Part shown: one piece after another, positions 33,678 to 42,634 of the stretch
Layout: each line of letters starts with the position of its first letter
Numbering within the stretch: the stretch's first letter is position 1
Origin: CANQBR01 sp964641395
GTDB taxonomy: Bacteria; Bacillota; Negativicutes; Acidaminococcales; Acidaminococcaceae
Assembly: GCA_964641395.1 (NCBI GenBank)
Contig: CAZXKQ010000006.1
Coordinates: forward strand, 1-64,000
DNA: 64,000 nt
Reading direction: 5' to 3'
Position numbers and translations under genes: made by a program
The notes under the pieces: model-generated
The model's database searches: none
The model's input: only the letters and a program-made list of their open reading frames with translations
What the model was told of the DNA's origin: nothing

Positions 33678-33794
33678 ACAGGCAGGCAGCGGCCGTCCCT
33701 CCACAGAGGGGCGGCTGCCGGGGAAAATACTGTTGTCAGCCCTAGGGCCTTTGTGGTACAATACCTCAGTATCGAAGAGAAGGAGGCAGCAGCC

Positions 33795-34022
33795 GTGCTG
33801 GTAGCTATACTGGTAGTCCTAGAAGTCATCGTCTGCGTGGCCCTGATCGCCGCCGTGCTTATGCAGTCAGGCAAGGGGGGCGTAGGCAGCACCTTCGGCG
33901 GCGGCGAGGGCAGTTATTTTGGCAAGGGTAACGACCTAGACTCGGTGCTGGCCAAGGCCACCATCCTGCTAGGCTGCGCCTTCGCCATCATCACCCTGGC
34001 CCTGGCCAAGATCAACGCCTAG
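33795..34022 (+). CDS. secG: Preprotein translocase subunit SecG
   Basis: 75 aa, normal for SecG, with two membrane helices flanking the conserved cytoplasmic loop VLMQSGKGGVGSTFGGGEGS. The GTG at 33795 follows AGGAGG (33781-33786) by 8 bp; the open frame reaches 33753, but that start lies in the promoter region (TTGTCA, 18 bp, TACAAT). SecG assists SecYE in protein export. It stands between rpoC and hppA as a single gene. Confidence 0.9.
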   Translation: MLVAILVVLEVIVCVALIAAVLMQSGKGGVGSTFGGGEGSYFGKGNDLDSVLAKATILLGCAFAIITLALAKINA

Positions 34023-34109
34023 GCTGCGCCGTCGTTCCATTGTTTTGAAGAGGGTCCGCCCTCCTGCACTTTTAGCTTCCAAATAATTTTAGAAAGGGGT
34101 TTAAGGATT

Positions 34110-36119
34110 TTGAGTTATCTGGTAATCTCCATCATCGTAGGCCTGTTGGCGCTGGCGGTGGCCGGCCTGCTGAGCAGCGCCATCGGCAAGGCATCAGCCG
34201 GCAACCAGCGGATGCAGGAAATATCCGGCTACATCCATGAAGGGGCCATGGCCTTCCTCTACCGTGAGTACAAGGCCCTCTCCGTCTTCGTAGTGGTGGT
34301 GGCCGCCATCATCGCCTTCTTCCTGTCGCCCCTCACTGCCATCTGCTTCGCCTGCGGGGCCGTCTTCTCCGTCAGTGCCGGCTACATCGGCATGACTGTG
34401 GCCACTAAGGCCAATGTGCGCACGGCGGAGGCCGCCCGGCACGGCATGCCGGAGGCCTTGAAGATCGCCTTCTCCGGCGGCGCCGTCATGGGCCTGGGGG
34501 TAGTAGGCCTAGGCATAGTAGGCGTGGCTGCCGCCTATATGGTGTTCAACGATATCAACATAGTCACCGGCTTCGGCCTGGGGGCTAGCTCCATCGCCCT
34601 CTTCGCCAGGGTAGGCGGCGGCATCTACACCAAGGCCGCCGACGTAGGCGCCGACCTGGTAGGCAAGGTGGAAGAGGGGCTGCCGGAGGACGACCCCCGC
34701 AACCCTGCCACCATAGCCGATAACGTAGGCGACAACGTAGGCGACGTGGCCGGCATGGGTGCCGACCTCTTCGAGTCCTACGTAGGGGCCATTATCTCCG
34801 CCATCACCCTGGGGGCCGTGGCCTATCCTAACGGTGAAGGGGTTATGTTCGTCTTTGAGCTGGCCTTCGCCGGCATCATCGCCTCCCTGCTAGGGGTGGC
34901 CTATGCCCGCAGCAGCAAGTCTAACAACCCTCAGGCTGCCTTGAACCATGGCACCTACGTAGGCGGCATCGTGGTCATCGCCGCCGCCTACTACCTGTCC
35001 ACCACCATCTTCGGCAGCGCCAGCGCCTTCGTGGCCATAGCCAGCGGCCTGGTGGTGGGCCTCCTGATCGGCAAGATCACCGAGGTCTTCACCTCTGCTG
35101 ACTACAGTTCCGTGAAGAAGATTGCCCGCCAGTCAGAGACCGGCCCGGCCACCACCATCATCTCCGGCTTGGCAGTAGGCATGTACTCCACCTTCCTGCC
35201 TATGATCTTCATCTGCATCGGCGTCATCCTCTCCTTCTTCACCATGGGCGGCGCCGCTGACGCCAACATGGGCCTCTACGGCATCGCCCTGGCCGCCGTA
35301 GGCATGCTGTCCACCACCGGCCTCACCGTAGCGGTGGACGCCTACGGCCCCATCGCCGACAATGCCGGCGGTATTGCGGAGATGTCCGAGCTGCCTCCTG
35401 AGGTGCGGGAGATCACCGACACCCTGGACTCGGTAGGCAACACCACTGCCGCCATCGGTAAGGGCTTTGCCATCGGCAGTGCGGCCCTCACCGCCCTGGC
35501 CCTCTTCTCTGCTTACGCCCACGTAGTGGGGTTGAAGACCATCGACCTGTTGAACCCGGTCACCCTCATCGGCCTCTTCATCGGCGCTGTGCTGCCCTTC
35601 GTCTTCGGGGCCATGACCATGGAGTCTGTAGGCAAGGCTGCCTACCAGATGATTGAAGAGGTGCGGCGGCAGTTCCACGAGATCCCCGGCCTGCTGGAAG
35701 GCAAAGCTAGGGCCGACTACCAGAAGTGCGTAGACATCTCCACTGCTGCTGCCCTCCACGAGATGATCATGCCCGGCATCATCGCCATCGTGGCCCCCCT
35801 GCTGATGGGCTTCCTCTTCGGCACCGAAGCTCTAGGCGGCCTGATCGGCGGCGCCCTAGCCAGCGGCGTGCTGGTGGCCATCCTGATGGCCAACGCCGGC
35901 GGCGCCTGGGATAACGCCAAGAAGTTCGTAGAGGCCAGCGGCAAGAAGCACACCCCCCTCCACGACGCTACCGTAGTAGGAGATACGGTAGGGGATCCCT
36001 TCAAGGATACCTCCGGACCGGCTATGAACATCCTCATCAAGCTGATGACCATCGTAGCCCTGGTCTTCGCCCCGGTGCTGGCAGCCCATGGGGGCTTGCT
36101 GTTGAACCTGTTTAAGTGA
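34110..36119 (+). CDS. hppA: Membrane-bound pyrophosphatase (H+/Na+ pump), K+-dependent type
   Basis: 669 aa with about 16 membrane helices and a TTG start behind AAGGA. The pyrophosphate site is complete: DVGADLVGKVEEGLPEDDPR, DNVGDNVGDVAGMGADLFE, and C-terminal GDTVGDPFKDTSGPAMNIL. The stretch GNTTAAIGKGFAIG has Ala where K+-independent enzymes have Lys, so it should be K+-dependent. It couples PPi hydrolysis to ion export, helpful for an energy-limited anaerobe. Whether Na+ or H+ is pumped cannot be decided here. A strong terminator follows. Confidence 0.96.
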   Translation: MSYLVISIIVGLLALAVAGLLSSAIGKASAGNQRMQEISGYIHEGAMAFLYREYKALSVFVVVVAAIIAFFLSPLTAICFACGAVFSVSAGYIGMTVATKANVRTAEAARHGMPEALKIAFSGGAVMGLGVVGLGIVGVAAAYMVFNDINIVTGFGLGASSIALFARVGGGIYTKAADVGADLVGKVEEGLPEDDPRNPATIADNVGDNVGDVAGMGADLFESYVGAIISAITLGAVAYPNGEGVMFVFELAFAGIIASLLGVAYARSSKSNNPQAALNHGTYVGGIVVIAAAYYLSTTIFGSASAFVAIASGLVVGLLIGKITEVFTSADYSSVKKIARQSETGPATTIISGLAVGMYSTFLPMIFICIGVILSFFTMGGAADANMGLYGIALAAVGMLSTTGLTVAVDAYGPIADNAGGIAEMSELPPEVREITDTLDSVGNTTAAIGKGFAIGSAALTALALFSAYAHVVGLKTIDLLNPVTLIGLFIGAVLPFVFGAMTMESVGKAAYQMIEEVRRQFHEIPGLLEGKARADYQKCVDISTAAALHEMIMPGIIAIVAPLLMGFLFGTEALGGLIGGALASGVLVAILMANAGGAWDNAKKFVEASGKKHTPLHDATVVGDTVGDPFKDTSGPAMNILIKLMTIVALVFAPVLAAHGGLLLNLFK

Positions 36120-36137
36120 GGCTGAAGCCCTCGTCCC

Positions 36138-36165
36138 CCCGCCCGCCGGCTAGGCGGGCGGGTTT
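36138..36165 (+). terminator. Terminator after hppA
   Basis: CCCGCCCGCC (36138-36147) pairs perfectly with GGCGGGCGGG (36153-36162), followed by TTTG. Confidence 0.75.
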
Positions 36166-36395
36166 GTATTATAGGGTTCAAGGGCAGCAGGGTCTCCCTG
36201 GCGGCAGGAGAGGGGCCTGTTTCAGGGGCGGCGGCCTCAGCTTTGGCTGCTGCAGGCTGAGAAAAAACTTTCCCCGGCGGGTCTATTTAGAGGGGGCAGG
36301 CTATTTTTTTACGATATCTTGTGGTATAATAAAAAACGGTATAGATAAAAATTCCCTGGGCCCTGTCCGTGCAGGGGGGATAGGAGGTAGTCGAA

Positions 36396-37337
36396 ATGTA
36401 TAAAAAAATGGCCAGTCTGGCCCTGGCAGCGCTTTTTTCTTTCACTGTGGCCGCTCCGGCCTGGGCTGCTGAGGATGATGCTCCCGCTGCGGACAAGATG
36501 GCTGCTATGGAGAAGCTGCTCTACGGTACGGAGCAGACCGGCTCCCTGTTGCAGCGCATCGACAGCCTGGAAGACGATGTGTACGGCGCTGCTACCGGCA
36601 ACGCCATTCTGGACAGGATTGATAACCTTAGTGACTACTTGCAAGGGGGGCCGGAGCGGGCCGATGCCAGCTTCAGCACCCGTTTAAACGTGGTTGAGTG
36701 GCGGTTGAGCAACACCCAGGGCAGCGGTTCCGCTAAGAGCCGGGTAGAAGAGTTAGAGAAGCTGGTAGACGGCACCACCAAGACCGGCGCCCTCAGCGCC
36801 CGCCTAGACGAGCTGCTCAAGCTGGCCTCCTTCGAGAACGCCCTGGTGCCGGTGCAGAAGGTGACCCTGCCCCTTAACACCGTCATCAAGATCGAGTTTA
36901 CCGAGGGTCTCTCCACCCGCCAGAGCCGGGCCGGGGATCCGGTGAAGTTCAAGGCCGCCGACAACTACTACGCCAACGAAGTACTGGTTATCCCCAAGGG
37001 GGCCAACGGCCTAGGCACTATTAAGAAGGTGGTGCAGCCGGGCATCTTCGGCAAGGACGGCCGCATCGACATCGAGTTCAGCCACATCAAGGGCATTGAC
37101 GGCACCGATATACCCGTCACCATGGGGGATCTAGCCAAGCAGCAGGCTATGAGCATAGCCGGGGCGGCCGGGGCCACCATCGGCGGCATGGTCATCCTGG
37201 GACCCATCGGCGCCGTAGGGGGAGCCTTTGTGAAGGGGGCGCCGGCCATTATCAACGTAGGCAACGCCACCTTCGTGCAGACCTCTGCTGATACGGATCT
37301 CCAAGGAGTGGTGTGCGAGGTGGAGAGCGCCAGCTAG
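36396..37337 (+). CDS. Secreted protein with YGxxTG repeats and glycine-zipper end
   Basis: 313 aa. A signal peptide ends near AWA-AEDD (residue 24 or 25). Three repeats of the pattern LYGTEQTGSLLQRIDSLEDD follow (about 42-62, 63-84, 123-142), probably helical. Residues about 150-240 form a beta-rich domain, and a glycine-zipper-like stretch (GAAGATIGGMVILGPIGAVG) lies near 250-270. I have seen such repeats in Negativicutes envelope proteins, but no function is known. AGGAGG precedes the ATG, and TATAAT at 36325-36330 is a likely -10. Confidence 0.8.
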   Translation: MYKKMASLALAALFSFTVAAPAWAAEDDAPAADKMAAMEKLLYGTEQTGSLLQRIDSLEDDVYGAATGNAILDRIDNLSDYLQGGPERADASFSTRLNVVEWRLSNTQGSGSAKSRVEELEKLVDGTTKTGALSARLDELLKLASFENALVPVQKVTLPLNTVIKIEFTEGLSTRQSRAGDPVKFKAADNYYANEVLVIPKGANGLGTIKKVVQPGIFGKDGRIDIEFSHIKGIDGTDIPVTMGDLAKQQAMSIAGAAGATIGGMVILGPIGAVGGAFVKGAPAIINVGNATFVQTSADTDLQGVVCEVESAS

Positions 37338-37377
37338 GCCTTAGTTCCTGACTGTTTATGACGCCTTGTCCGAGGCT

Positions 37378-37408
37378 GCCCTGCCGGGCAGCTGGGCAGG
37401 GCGTTTTC
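37378..37408 (+). terminator. Terminator after the secreted repeat protein
   Basis: GCCCTGCC (37378-37385) pairs with GGCAGGGC (37395-37402), then GTTTTC. A second hairpin with T6 follows at about 37430-37466. Confidence 0.65.
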
Positions 37409-37564
37409 TGTACTTAAAGTTGCTTTAGCCGTCAGCAGGCGATGGGGCCTGGCTGGCGGTTTTTTGCTGGGGGAAAAGAGGCTCGCTCCTTCTGACAACA
37501 GATGCAAACTACATTTATAGTATGAACCATCAAGAGGGGAGGAGACGGGGTTTGAGGCGGAGGG

Positions 37565-38200
37565 GAGAGGGGGCGCTCCCGGTTCGTTTTGGCCCAGTGC
37601 GTGAATTCCGCACCATTATCCATTTGGATGATCTGCGAACAGTAGCCGAAGCGCTTGATAGCCCTAGTGAAGAAGTCTTCGCTTGAATAGCTGCTTTGCT
37701 CCATTTAGTGGTAGATGAAGCGTTCCCGGGAAGCCTCGTCAATTATGGCGTACCGGTAGAACTTCTGGAGGATCTGGCCAATCAGCAGGATGTGAGGCCG
37801 TACAGTACGTCCATCTGCCATTTTAGGCGTATCATAGAACTTAGACTTTTAGGCCTTTTCTTAACGGAAACTTTTTTTAATACGAGACGGCGGCTGATTC
37901 GGTAGAAGGAGCGGGGTTGCGGGAATGACCCTTGAACTTTTTCAGTTTCCTGTAGGGCTCGCAATTGAAGCTTCCAGGGTTCCTGCACAGGTAGTTCTTC
38001 ATAAAACAGAGCTTTTCCTAGGTATACGGCTTAGGATGAGGGGTTTGTCACGGAGAGATTTTATTGTACCATCTAACCTCTTGTTTCAGCGCATAAGGGA
38101 GGATTTAGAAATATGGCAGTGCCTGATGATGAAGGCGATGCTGACGCCGGAGCGGTACAGATGGACGGCGTGGTATATAGTTTTTAATTCATGTAGCAAA
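37565..38200 (-). pseudogene. IS481-family transposase, degenerate
   Basis: Reading the minus strand gives clear transposase sequence interrupted by stops and frame changes: HLYRSGVSIAFIIRHCHISK and SSLMR (stop) NKRLDGTIKSL, later YRYAIIDEASRERFIYH (stop) MEQSSYSSEDFFTRAIKR and QIIQMDNGAEFTHWAKTNR. The IDEASRERF and MDNGAEF parts are the first and second acidic regions of the DDE integrase core. The third acidic motif and the C-terminus are missing beyond about 37565. The element end lies at 38335. It cannot encode an active enzyme. Confidence 0.88.
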
Positions 38201-38247
38201 TATCGTTGTGAATGTAGAATACTATTCATGACGGTTGAGGCTCCTCC

Positions 38248-38335
38248 TATGGAAGTTTTGTGTGTTAATTAACATTCTGTAGGACTCAACGTCTTTGTAT
38301 AGTGGGGAGTGTCACATTAATTGTAACTCTACACA
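38248..38335 (-). repeat. IS481-family element end (right copy)
   Basis: The reverse complement starts TGTGTAGAGTTACAATTAAT and matches 56-144 over 88 bp with about a dozen differences. It is the transposase-proximal end of the degenerate element at 37565-38200. No matching opposite end was found near 37.4 kb, consistent with a deletion. Confidence 0.8.
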
Positions 38336-38455
38336 GTGCTTGGGGGGAACTTTGCCCCCGGCCTTGCCTGATTGAGGATTTTATTGTATTATTGTATCAT
38401 GGCAAATGATAAGCAGAAGCGCGGCGTAACAGCGCGCTAACTCAGGAGGCAGAGC

Positions 38456-39448
38456 ATGAAAGCAAAGTATGGCCCCAGTCTCTTCCTAGCCCTGGCCTTG
38501 GCGCTCCTCAGCCTGGCCACCGCCTGGGCCGCCCCCTTGGATTACAGCCAGCCCGGCAATTGGGCCTGGGCGGAACAGGCCCAGCAAAAAGAAAGGCCTG
38601 CCGATGTCTTCCTCATCGCCCCTACGGTGGCCGGAGGGGGACAGGCTGTGGAAGGGAACGCAGACGTACAAGACGAGGCTTGGCGCCAGGCGGTACAGGG
38701 AGCCCTGGCCGGCCAGCTGGGCCTCTACCAGCAGGTGGCGGCCTGCTTCGCCCCCTACTACCAACAGGCCGCCCCCAGCGCCTACCGCCTGCCGGAAAAG
38801 CAGCGGGAGCGGTGTCTGGAGCTGGCCTACGGGGATGTGAAGGCGGCCCTTACCTACTACCTGGCCCAGAACCCCCAACGCCCCTTCATCCTGGCCGGTG
38901 CCGGCCAAGGAGGGGAGCTGGTGCTGCGCCTCCTGAAGGATAGGAGCATAGGCAAGAATAAAAAACTGCGGCAGCGGCTCATCGCCGCCTATGCCAGCGG
39001 TTGCACCTTGACGGCCAAAGAGTTGAAGGCCCACGCCGGCCTGAAGCTGGCAACAGGGGAGCTGGACAACGACTGCCTCATCCTCTTCACCAGCGAAGCC
39101 CCGGCCGTAGAAGAGTCGCCCCTGCTGCCCAAGGGGATCCGCACCCTGGCCGTCAACCCTCTGAACTGGCAGAAGGACGGCACCCCTGCCACCAGGCAGC
39201 AGAACCTGGGAGCCTGCATCTTCGACCAACAGGGGAAGCTGCTGCGGGAGGAGGCCCATTTCTCCGGCGGCTACTTGGACAGGGAACGGGGCACCCTGAA
39301 GCTGCCCTACGTAGATCCAGCCGAGTACAAGTCCTCCTACCCTGCCGGGGTCTATGCGGCCTATGATTGGCAGTTCTGCTACCGCAACCTGCAAAAGAAC
39401 GTCAAGGACCGCACTACGGCCTATTTGGAGCGGCAGAAGCGGCCTTGA
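38456..39448 (+). CDS. DUF3089-like exported protein, nucleophile lost
   Basis: 330 aa with an N-terminal signal (LALALALLSLATAWA-AP). It resembles the DUF3089 alpha/beta hydrolase-like family: PADVFLIAPTV, then YGDVKAALTYYLAQNPQRPF. The nucleophile elbow, usually GHSQG, reads LAGAGQGGE (G150 replaces Ser), so a classical serine-hydrolase reaction is unlikely. The C-terminal half is otherwise intact. It is preceded by TTGAGG-17 bp-TATCAT and AGGAGG. Its last 35 bp overlap the convergent tcdA gene. Confidence 0.75.
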   Translation: MKAKYGPSLFLALALALLSLATAWAAPLDYSQPGNWAWAEQAQQKERPADVFLIAPTVAGGGQAVEGNADVQDEAWRQAVQGALAGQLGLYQQVAACFAPYYQQAAPSAYRLPEKQRERCLELAYGDVKAALTYYLAQNPQRPFILAGAGQGGELVLRLLKDRSIGKNKKLRQRLIAAYASGCTLTAKELKAHAGLKLATGELDNDCLILFTSEAPAVEESPLLPKGIRTLAVNPLNWQKDGTPATRQQNLGACIFDQQGKLLREEAHFSGGYLDRERGTLKLPYVDPAEYKSSYPAGVYAAYDWQFCYRNLQKNVKDRTTAYLERQKRP

Positions 39449-40145
39449 GCAGGTCCTGCACCACCTGGGAGGCCAGCAGGAGCCCTGCCGCAGCCGGCAC
39501 AAAGGGAGAGCTGCCTACCACAGGCTGGGCGGCATCCTGGGCAGGGCAGTCGGCCGCCGGCTTCAGGGGAGGCTCCTGGGAGTAGACCACCTTCAGCCTC
39601 GCTACCCCGGCCCGGCGCAGCCGGCCCCGCAGGGCCCTGGCCAGGGGGCAGACGCTGGTGGCGTAGATGTCTGCCACCTCCAGGCGGGCAGGATCCAGCT
39701 TGTTGCCAGTGCCCAGACAGCTGATGACAGGCACCTGGGCGGCCTGGGCCGCCAGGGCGATGGCCAGCTTGGCCGCCACCGTGTCCACTGCGTCCACAAC
39801 ATAAGTAAAGGCGCTGAAGTCTACCTCCTGGCAGCCAGGCAGGTAGAAACAGCGCTTTTCTATTACCTTTAGGGCGGGATTGATGTCTAAGAGCCTGGCC
39901 TTGGCCACTTCCGTCTTGTAGCGGCCCAGGGTGCTGTGGAGGGCCACTAACTGCCGGTTCAGGTTGCTCGGGGCCACCACGTCTGGGTCGATCAGGGTGA
40001 GGCAGCCGAGGCCGCTGCGGGCCAGGGCCTCGGCACAGTGGCCGCCCACCCCTCCCAGCCCGAAGAGGGCCACATGGCAGGTGGCCAGATAGGCCAGGGC
40101 GGCAGGGCCGATGAGCCGCTGCCATCTTTCTGTAGCGCTTTCCAT
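39414..40145 (-). CDS. tcdA: tRNA threonylcarbamoyladenosine dehydratase
   Basis: About 243 aa, an E1-like ThiF-fold protein of the TcdA/CsdL group, which cyclises t6A37 in tRNA to ct6A using ATP. The nucleotide loop is LFGLGGVGGHCAEALARSG, followed by DPDVVAPSNLNRQLVAL and DAVDTVAAKLAI. GAGAGG precedes the ATG at 40145; a GTG two codons earlier is less likely. It follows ychF with the ribosome-binding site inside the ychF end. Confidence 0.88.
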   Translation of the reverse strand: MESATERWQRLIGPAALAYLATCHVALFGLGGVGGHCAEALARSGLGCLTLIDPDVVAPSNLNRQLVALHSTLGRYKTEVAKARLLDINPALKVIEKRCFYLPGCQEVDFSAFTYVVDAVDTVAAKLAIALAAQAAQVPVISCLGTGNKLDPARLEVADIYATSVCPLARALRGRLRRAGVARLKVVYSQEPPLKPAADCPAQDAAQPVVGSSPFVPAAAGLLLASQVVQDLLKAASAAPNRP

Positions 40146-40154
40146 AGCCACCTC

Positions 40155-41261
40155 TCACACGTTGAAACGGAACTCCACCACGTCCCCGTCCTGCATCACG
40201 TAGTCCTTGCCCTCTAAGCGCACCAGGCCCCTGTCCCGGGCGGCGGCCTTGCTGCCGCAGTCTACCAGGTCCTGGTAGGAGACGATCTCCGCCCGGATGA
40301 AGCCCCGCTCAAAGTCGCTGTGGATCTTGCCTGCCGCCTGGGGCGCCTTGGTGCCTATCTTGATGGTCCAGGCCCGGGACTCCAGCTCCCCTGCAGTGAG
40401 GAAGGTCATCAGGCCCAACAGTTTGAAGCCCGCCTTGATCAACCGCTGCAACCCGGGCTCCTCCAGGCCGGCCATGGCCAGGAATTCCGCCGCTTCCTCC
40501 CCCTCTAGTTCGGCTATTTCGCTTTCCAGCTTGGCGCTGATCACCACCACCTGGGCCCCTTCCTGGGCCGCATAGCGGCTGACCTGCCCTACATAGGGGT
40601 TGGCCTCAGAGGCGGCCGCCTCCCCCTCGGCTACATTGGCCACGTAGAGTACCGGCTTCTTAGTCAGCAGGTGCAGCTCGGCCAGCAGGTCCTCTTCCTC
40701 TGGGGTGAGGGAGAGGCGGCGGGCAGGCTGGGCCTCCCCTAAGGCCGCCTGCACCCTTGCCAGCAGGGCCTGCTCCAGCTTCACCTTCTTGTCCCCGGCC
40801 TTGGCCAGCTTCACCAACCGTTCCTGCCGCTTTTCCACCGTCTCCAGATCGGCGAGGCAGAGCTCGGTGTTGATAATCTCTATGTCCCGCAGGGGATCGA
40901 TGCTGCCCTCCACATGGGTGACGTGGCTGTCTTCAAAGCAGCGCACCACGTTGGCCACGGCATCCACTTCCCGGATATGGGCTAAAAACTTATTGCCCAG
41001 GCCCTCCCCCTGGGAGGCTCCCTTCACCAGGCCGGCGATGTCTACGAAGCGCATGGCGGCTGGGACGATGCGGCGGGACTTGAACATGCGGCTGAGGACC
41101 GTCAGGCGTTCGTCCGGCACGTCCACCACCCCTACGTTAGGCTCGATGGTGCAGAAGGGGTAGTTGGCGGCCTCCGCCCCCGCCTTGGTTATGGCGTTAA
41201 AGAGGGTGCTCTTGCCTACGTTAGGCAGGCCCACGATGCCCAGTTCTAGATTAGTGCTCAT
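40155..41261 (-). CDS. ychF: Redox-regulated ATPase YchF (OBG family)
   Basis: 368 aa. The P-loop is IVGLPNVGKSTLFNAIT, switch II is VDIAGLVKGASQGEGLGNKF, and the NxxE-type base-recognition motif reads YVANVAEGE; the C-terminal TGS domain ends in VMQDGDVVEFRFNV. YchF prefers ATP to GTP and binds ribosomes. It overlaps the patatin-like gene by 11 bp. Confidence 0.96.
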   Translation of the reverse strand: MSTNLELGIVGLPNVGKSTLFNAITKAGAEAANYPFCTIEPNVGVVDVPDERLTVLSRMFKSRRIVPAAMRFVDIAGLVKGASQGEGLGNKFLAHIREVDAVANVVRCFEDSHVTHVEGSIDPLRDIEIINTELCLADLETVEKRQERLVKLAKAGDKKVKLEQALLARVQAALGEAQPARRLSLTPEEEDLLAELHLLTKKPVLYVANVAEGEAAASEANPYVGQVSRYAAQEGAQVVVISAKLESEIAELEGEEAAEFLAMAGLEEPGLQRLIKAGFKLLGLMTFLTAGELESRAWTIKIGTKAPQAAGKIHSDFERGFIRAEIVSYQDLVDCGSKAAARDRGLVRLEGKDYVMQDGDVVEFRFNV

Positions 41262-42117
41262 TATTCTCTCCTTTGCCTGCGGCCAGCCACTGCTTCAAGG
41301 CGGGCAGGCAGGCCCTGCCCTCTGCCAGGCCCAGGTCATAGATAGCCTGTATCTTCTTAGGGTCGGATTCTAGGCGGCTGATGGCGAGGGGGACGGAGGG
41401 CCTGATCAAGAAGACCCGGCCGGCCGCCTCCTCCTCTTCCAGATATTCTACCGTATGGTTATACATATTGTGCCGGTTATGGAGGGCCTTGATGAAGGCG
41501 GTACGGCGGGGATAGAAGAGGTAGGGCAGGAGGTAGTTCTCCGGCTTTTTGCGAAACTCCTTGTGGCGGGTGAGGATGACCACGTTCCGCTCCAGGCCCT
41601 GGGCCAGGGCCCCATAGATGGGTATGCTCTCCACCACGCCTCCGTCCAAAAGCTCCAACTGCTGGTACTTGATCGCCTGGGTCAGGTAGGGCAGGGAGGC
41701 GCTGGCCCGCAGCAGGTCCACCTCTCCCTGCATATCCCGGATGCGGAAGTATTCCGGCTTGGCTGTGGCCAGGTTGGTGCAGACTACGTAGAAGGCCATG
41801 GGAGAGGCGGCGGCAACCTCATAGTCGTAGGGCAGCAATTCTTCCGGCACCCGGTGGTAGGCGAAGTCCGCATCCACGAAGTCCCCGTGCTTCACCCAGT
41901 TCCCCAGGCTCATAAAGCGGGAATCATGGGCAAAGCGCAGGTACAGCTTCAGGCTGCGCCCCTTCTGTTGGCTCAGGTAGGAAGCACCCTGGGTGGCGCC
42001 GGCAGAAACGCCGATGACGCCGTCGAAGAAGATGCCCTCGTCAATGAAAAGATCCAGCACTGCCGCCTGGAAGACGGCCCGCATGCCGCCTCCTTCTAAA
42101 ACCAAGCCTGTTGCCAT
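41251..42117 (-). CDS. Patatin-like phospholipase family protein
   Basis: About 288 aa from the ATG at 42117, which follows AAAGAGG and begins MATGLVLEGGGMRAVFQAA, the conserved oxyanion-hole region; the frame stays open 18 codons upstream. The Ser-Asp dyad is complete: GVSAGATQGASYL (GxSxG) and LLDGGVVESIPI (DGG). It belongs to the YlbK/YqhO type of bacterial patatin proteins, probable lipid acyl hydrolases. Its 3' end overlaps ychF, an operon-like arrangement with no obvious functional link. Confidence 0.85.
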   Translation of the reverse strand: MATGLVLEGGGMRAVFQAAVLDLFIDEGIFFDGVIGVSAGATQGASYLSQQKGRSLKLYLRFAHDSRFMSLGNWVKHGDFVDADFAYHRVPEELLPYDYEVAAASPMAFYVVCTNLATAKPEYFRIRDMQGEVDLLRASASLPYLTQAIKYQQLELLDGGVVESIPIYGALAQGLERNVVILTRHKEFRKKPENYLLPYLFYPRRTAFIKALHNRHNMYNHTVEYLEEEEAAGRVFLIRPSVPLAISRLESDPKKIQAIYDLGLAEGRACLPALKQWLAAGKGENNEH

Positions 42118-42280
42118 GTCCCGGTCCTCTTTCTCCTGGTAGCCTAGGCAAGAAATATATGTAGCAGCCAAAGAGTATTGCCCTAACTGGTGCCAGCCTT
42201 CCGCTACGGTACCGTATAATAGGGCTTAGCAGTTAGTCCTGCCGCTAAGGCGATGACAAGGCTATTTTAGCATAAAAAAA

Positions 42281-42312
42281 GGCGGAGCGCTACCTAGTGG
42301 CAGCCTCCGCCT
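42281..42312 (-). terminator. Terminator after the thioredoxin gene
   Basis: On the minus strand AGGCGGAGGCTGCC pairs with GGTAGCGCTCCGCCT, followed by T7 (42274-42280). Confidence 0.78.
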
Positions 42313-42328
42313 GAAAATTTTACCTAGG

Positions 42329-42634
42329 TCACTCCAGCATGTCCGCCAACTCTCCCGCGCTGTGCAGGCCCACGGTGGACTTCACCACCTTGCCCCTGCG
42401 GAACAATAGCAGTGTAGGGATGCTGGTGATGTTGAAGCGCTCCGCCAAGGCCGGACAGGCATCTATATCCACCGTCGCTACCCTGACGGCCGGGTGCGCC
42501 TCTGCCACCTGGGCCAGGATGGGGGCCTGCCTCCGGCAGGGTTCGCACCAGGAGGCGCCAAAGTCCACCAGGACGGTGTCCTGGGCTTCTAGCACCTGGC
42601 TGTTGAAAGTCCTGTCGCTGAGCTGGATGATCAT
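42329..42634 (-). CDS. Thioredoxin-like protein with WCEPC active site
   Basis: 101 aa from the ATG at 42634 (MIIQLSDRTFNSQVL), preceded by GGAGGAG. The fold and cis-proline (SIPTLLLFRRG) are typical of thioredoxin. The active site is WCEPC instead of the usual WCGPC; the changed residue between the cysteines should alter the redox potential. It is a single gene ended by a terminator. It probably acts as a general disulfide reductase, but a specialised partner is possible. Confidence 0.88.
   Translation of the reverse strand: MIIQLSDRTFNSQVLEAQDTVLVDFGASWCEPCRRQAPILAQVAEAHPAVRVATVDIDACPALAERFNITSIPTLLLFRRGKVVKSTVGLHSAGELADMLE

Noticed and set aside
34110..36119. Unusual abundance of CTAG in the chromosome
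   Set aside because: It appears often at first glance, but a hand count in hppA gave about six, below a random expectation for this composition, so only the codon-pair effect was kept.
38486..39502. 338-codon frame opposite the DUF3089-like gene
   Set aside because: Shadow frame without recognisable domain or start signal; the plus-strand gene has a signal peptide and a good ribosome-binding site.
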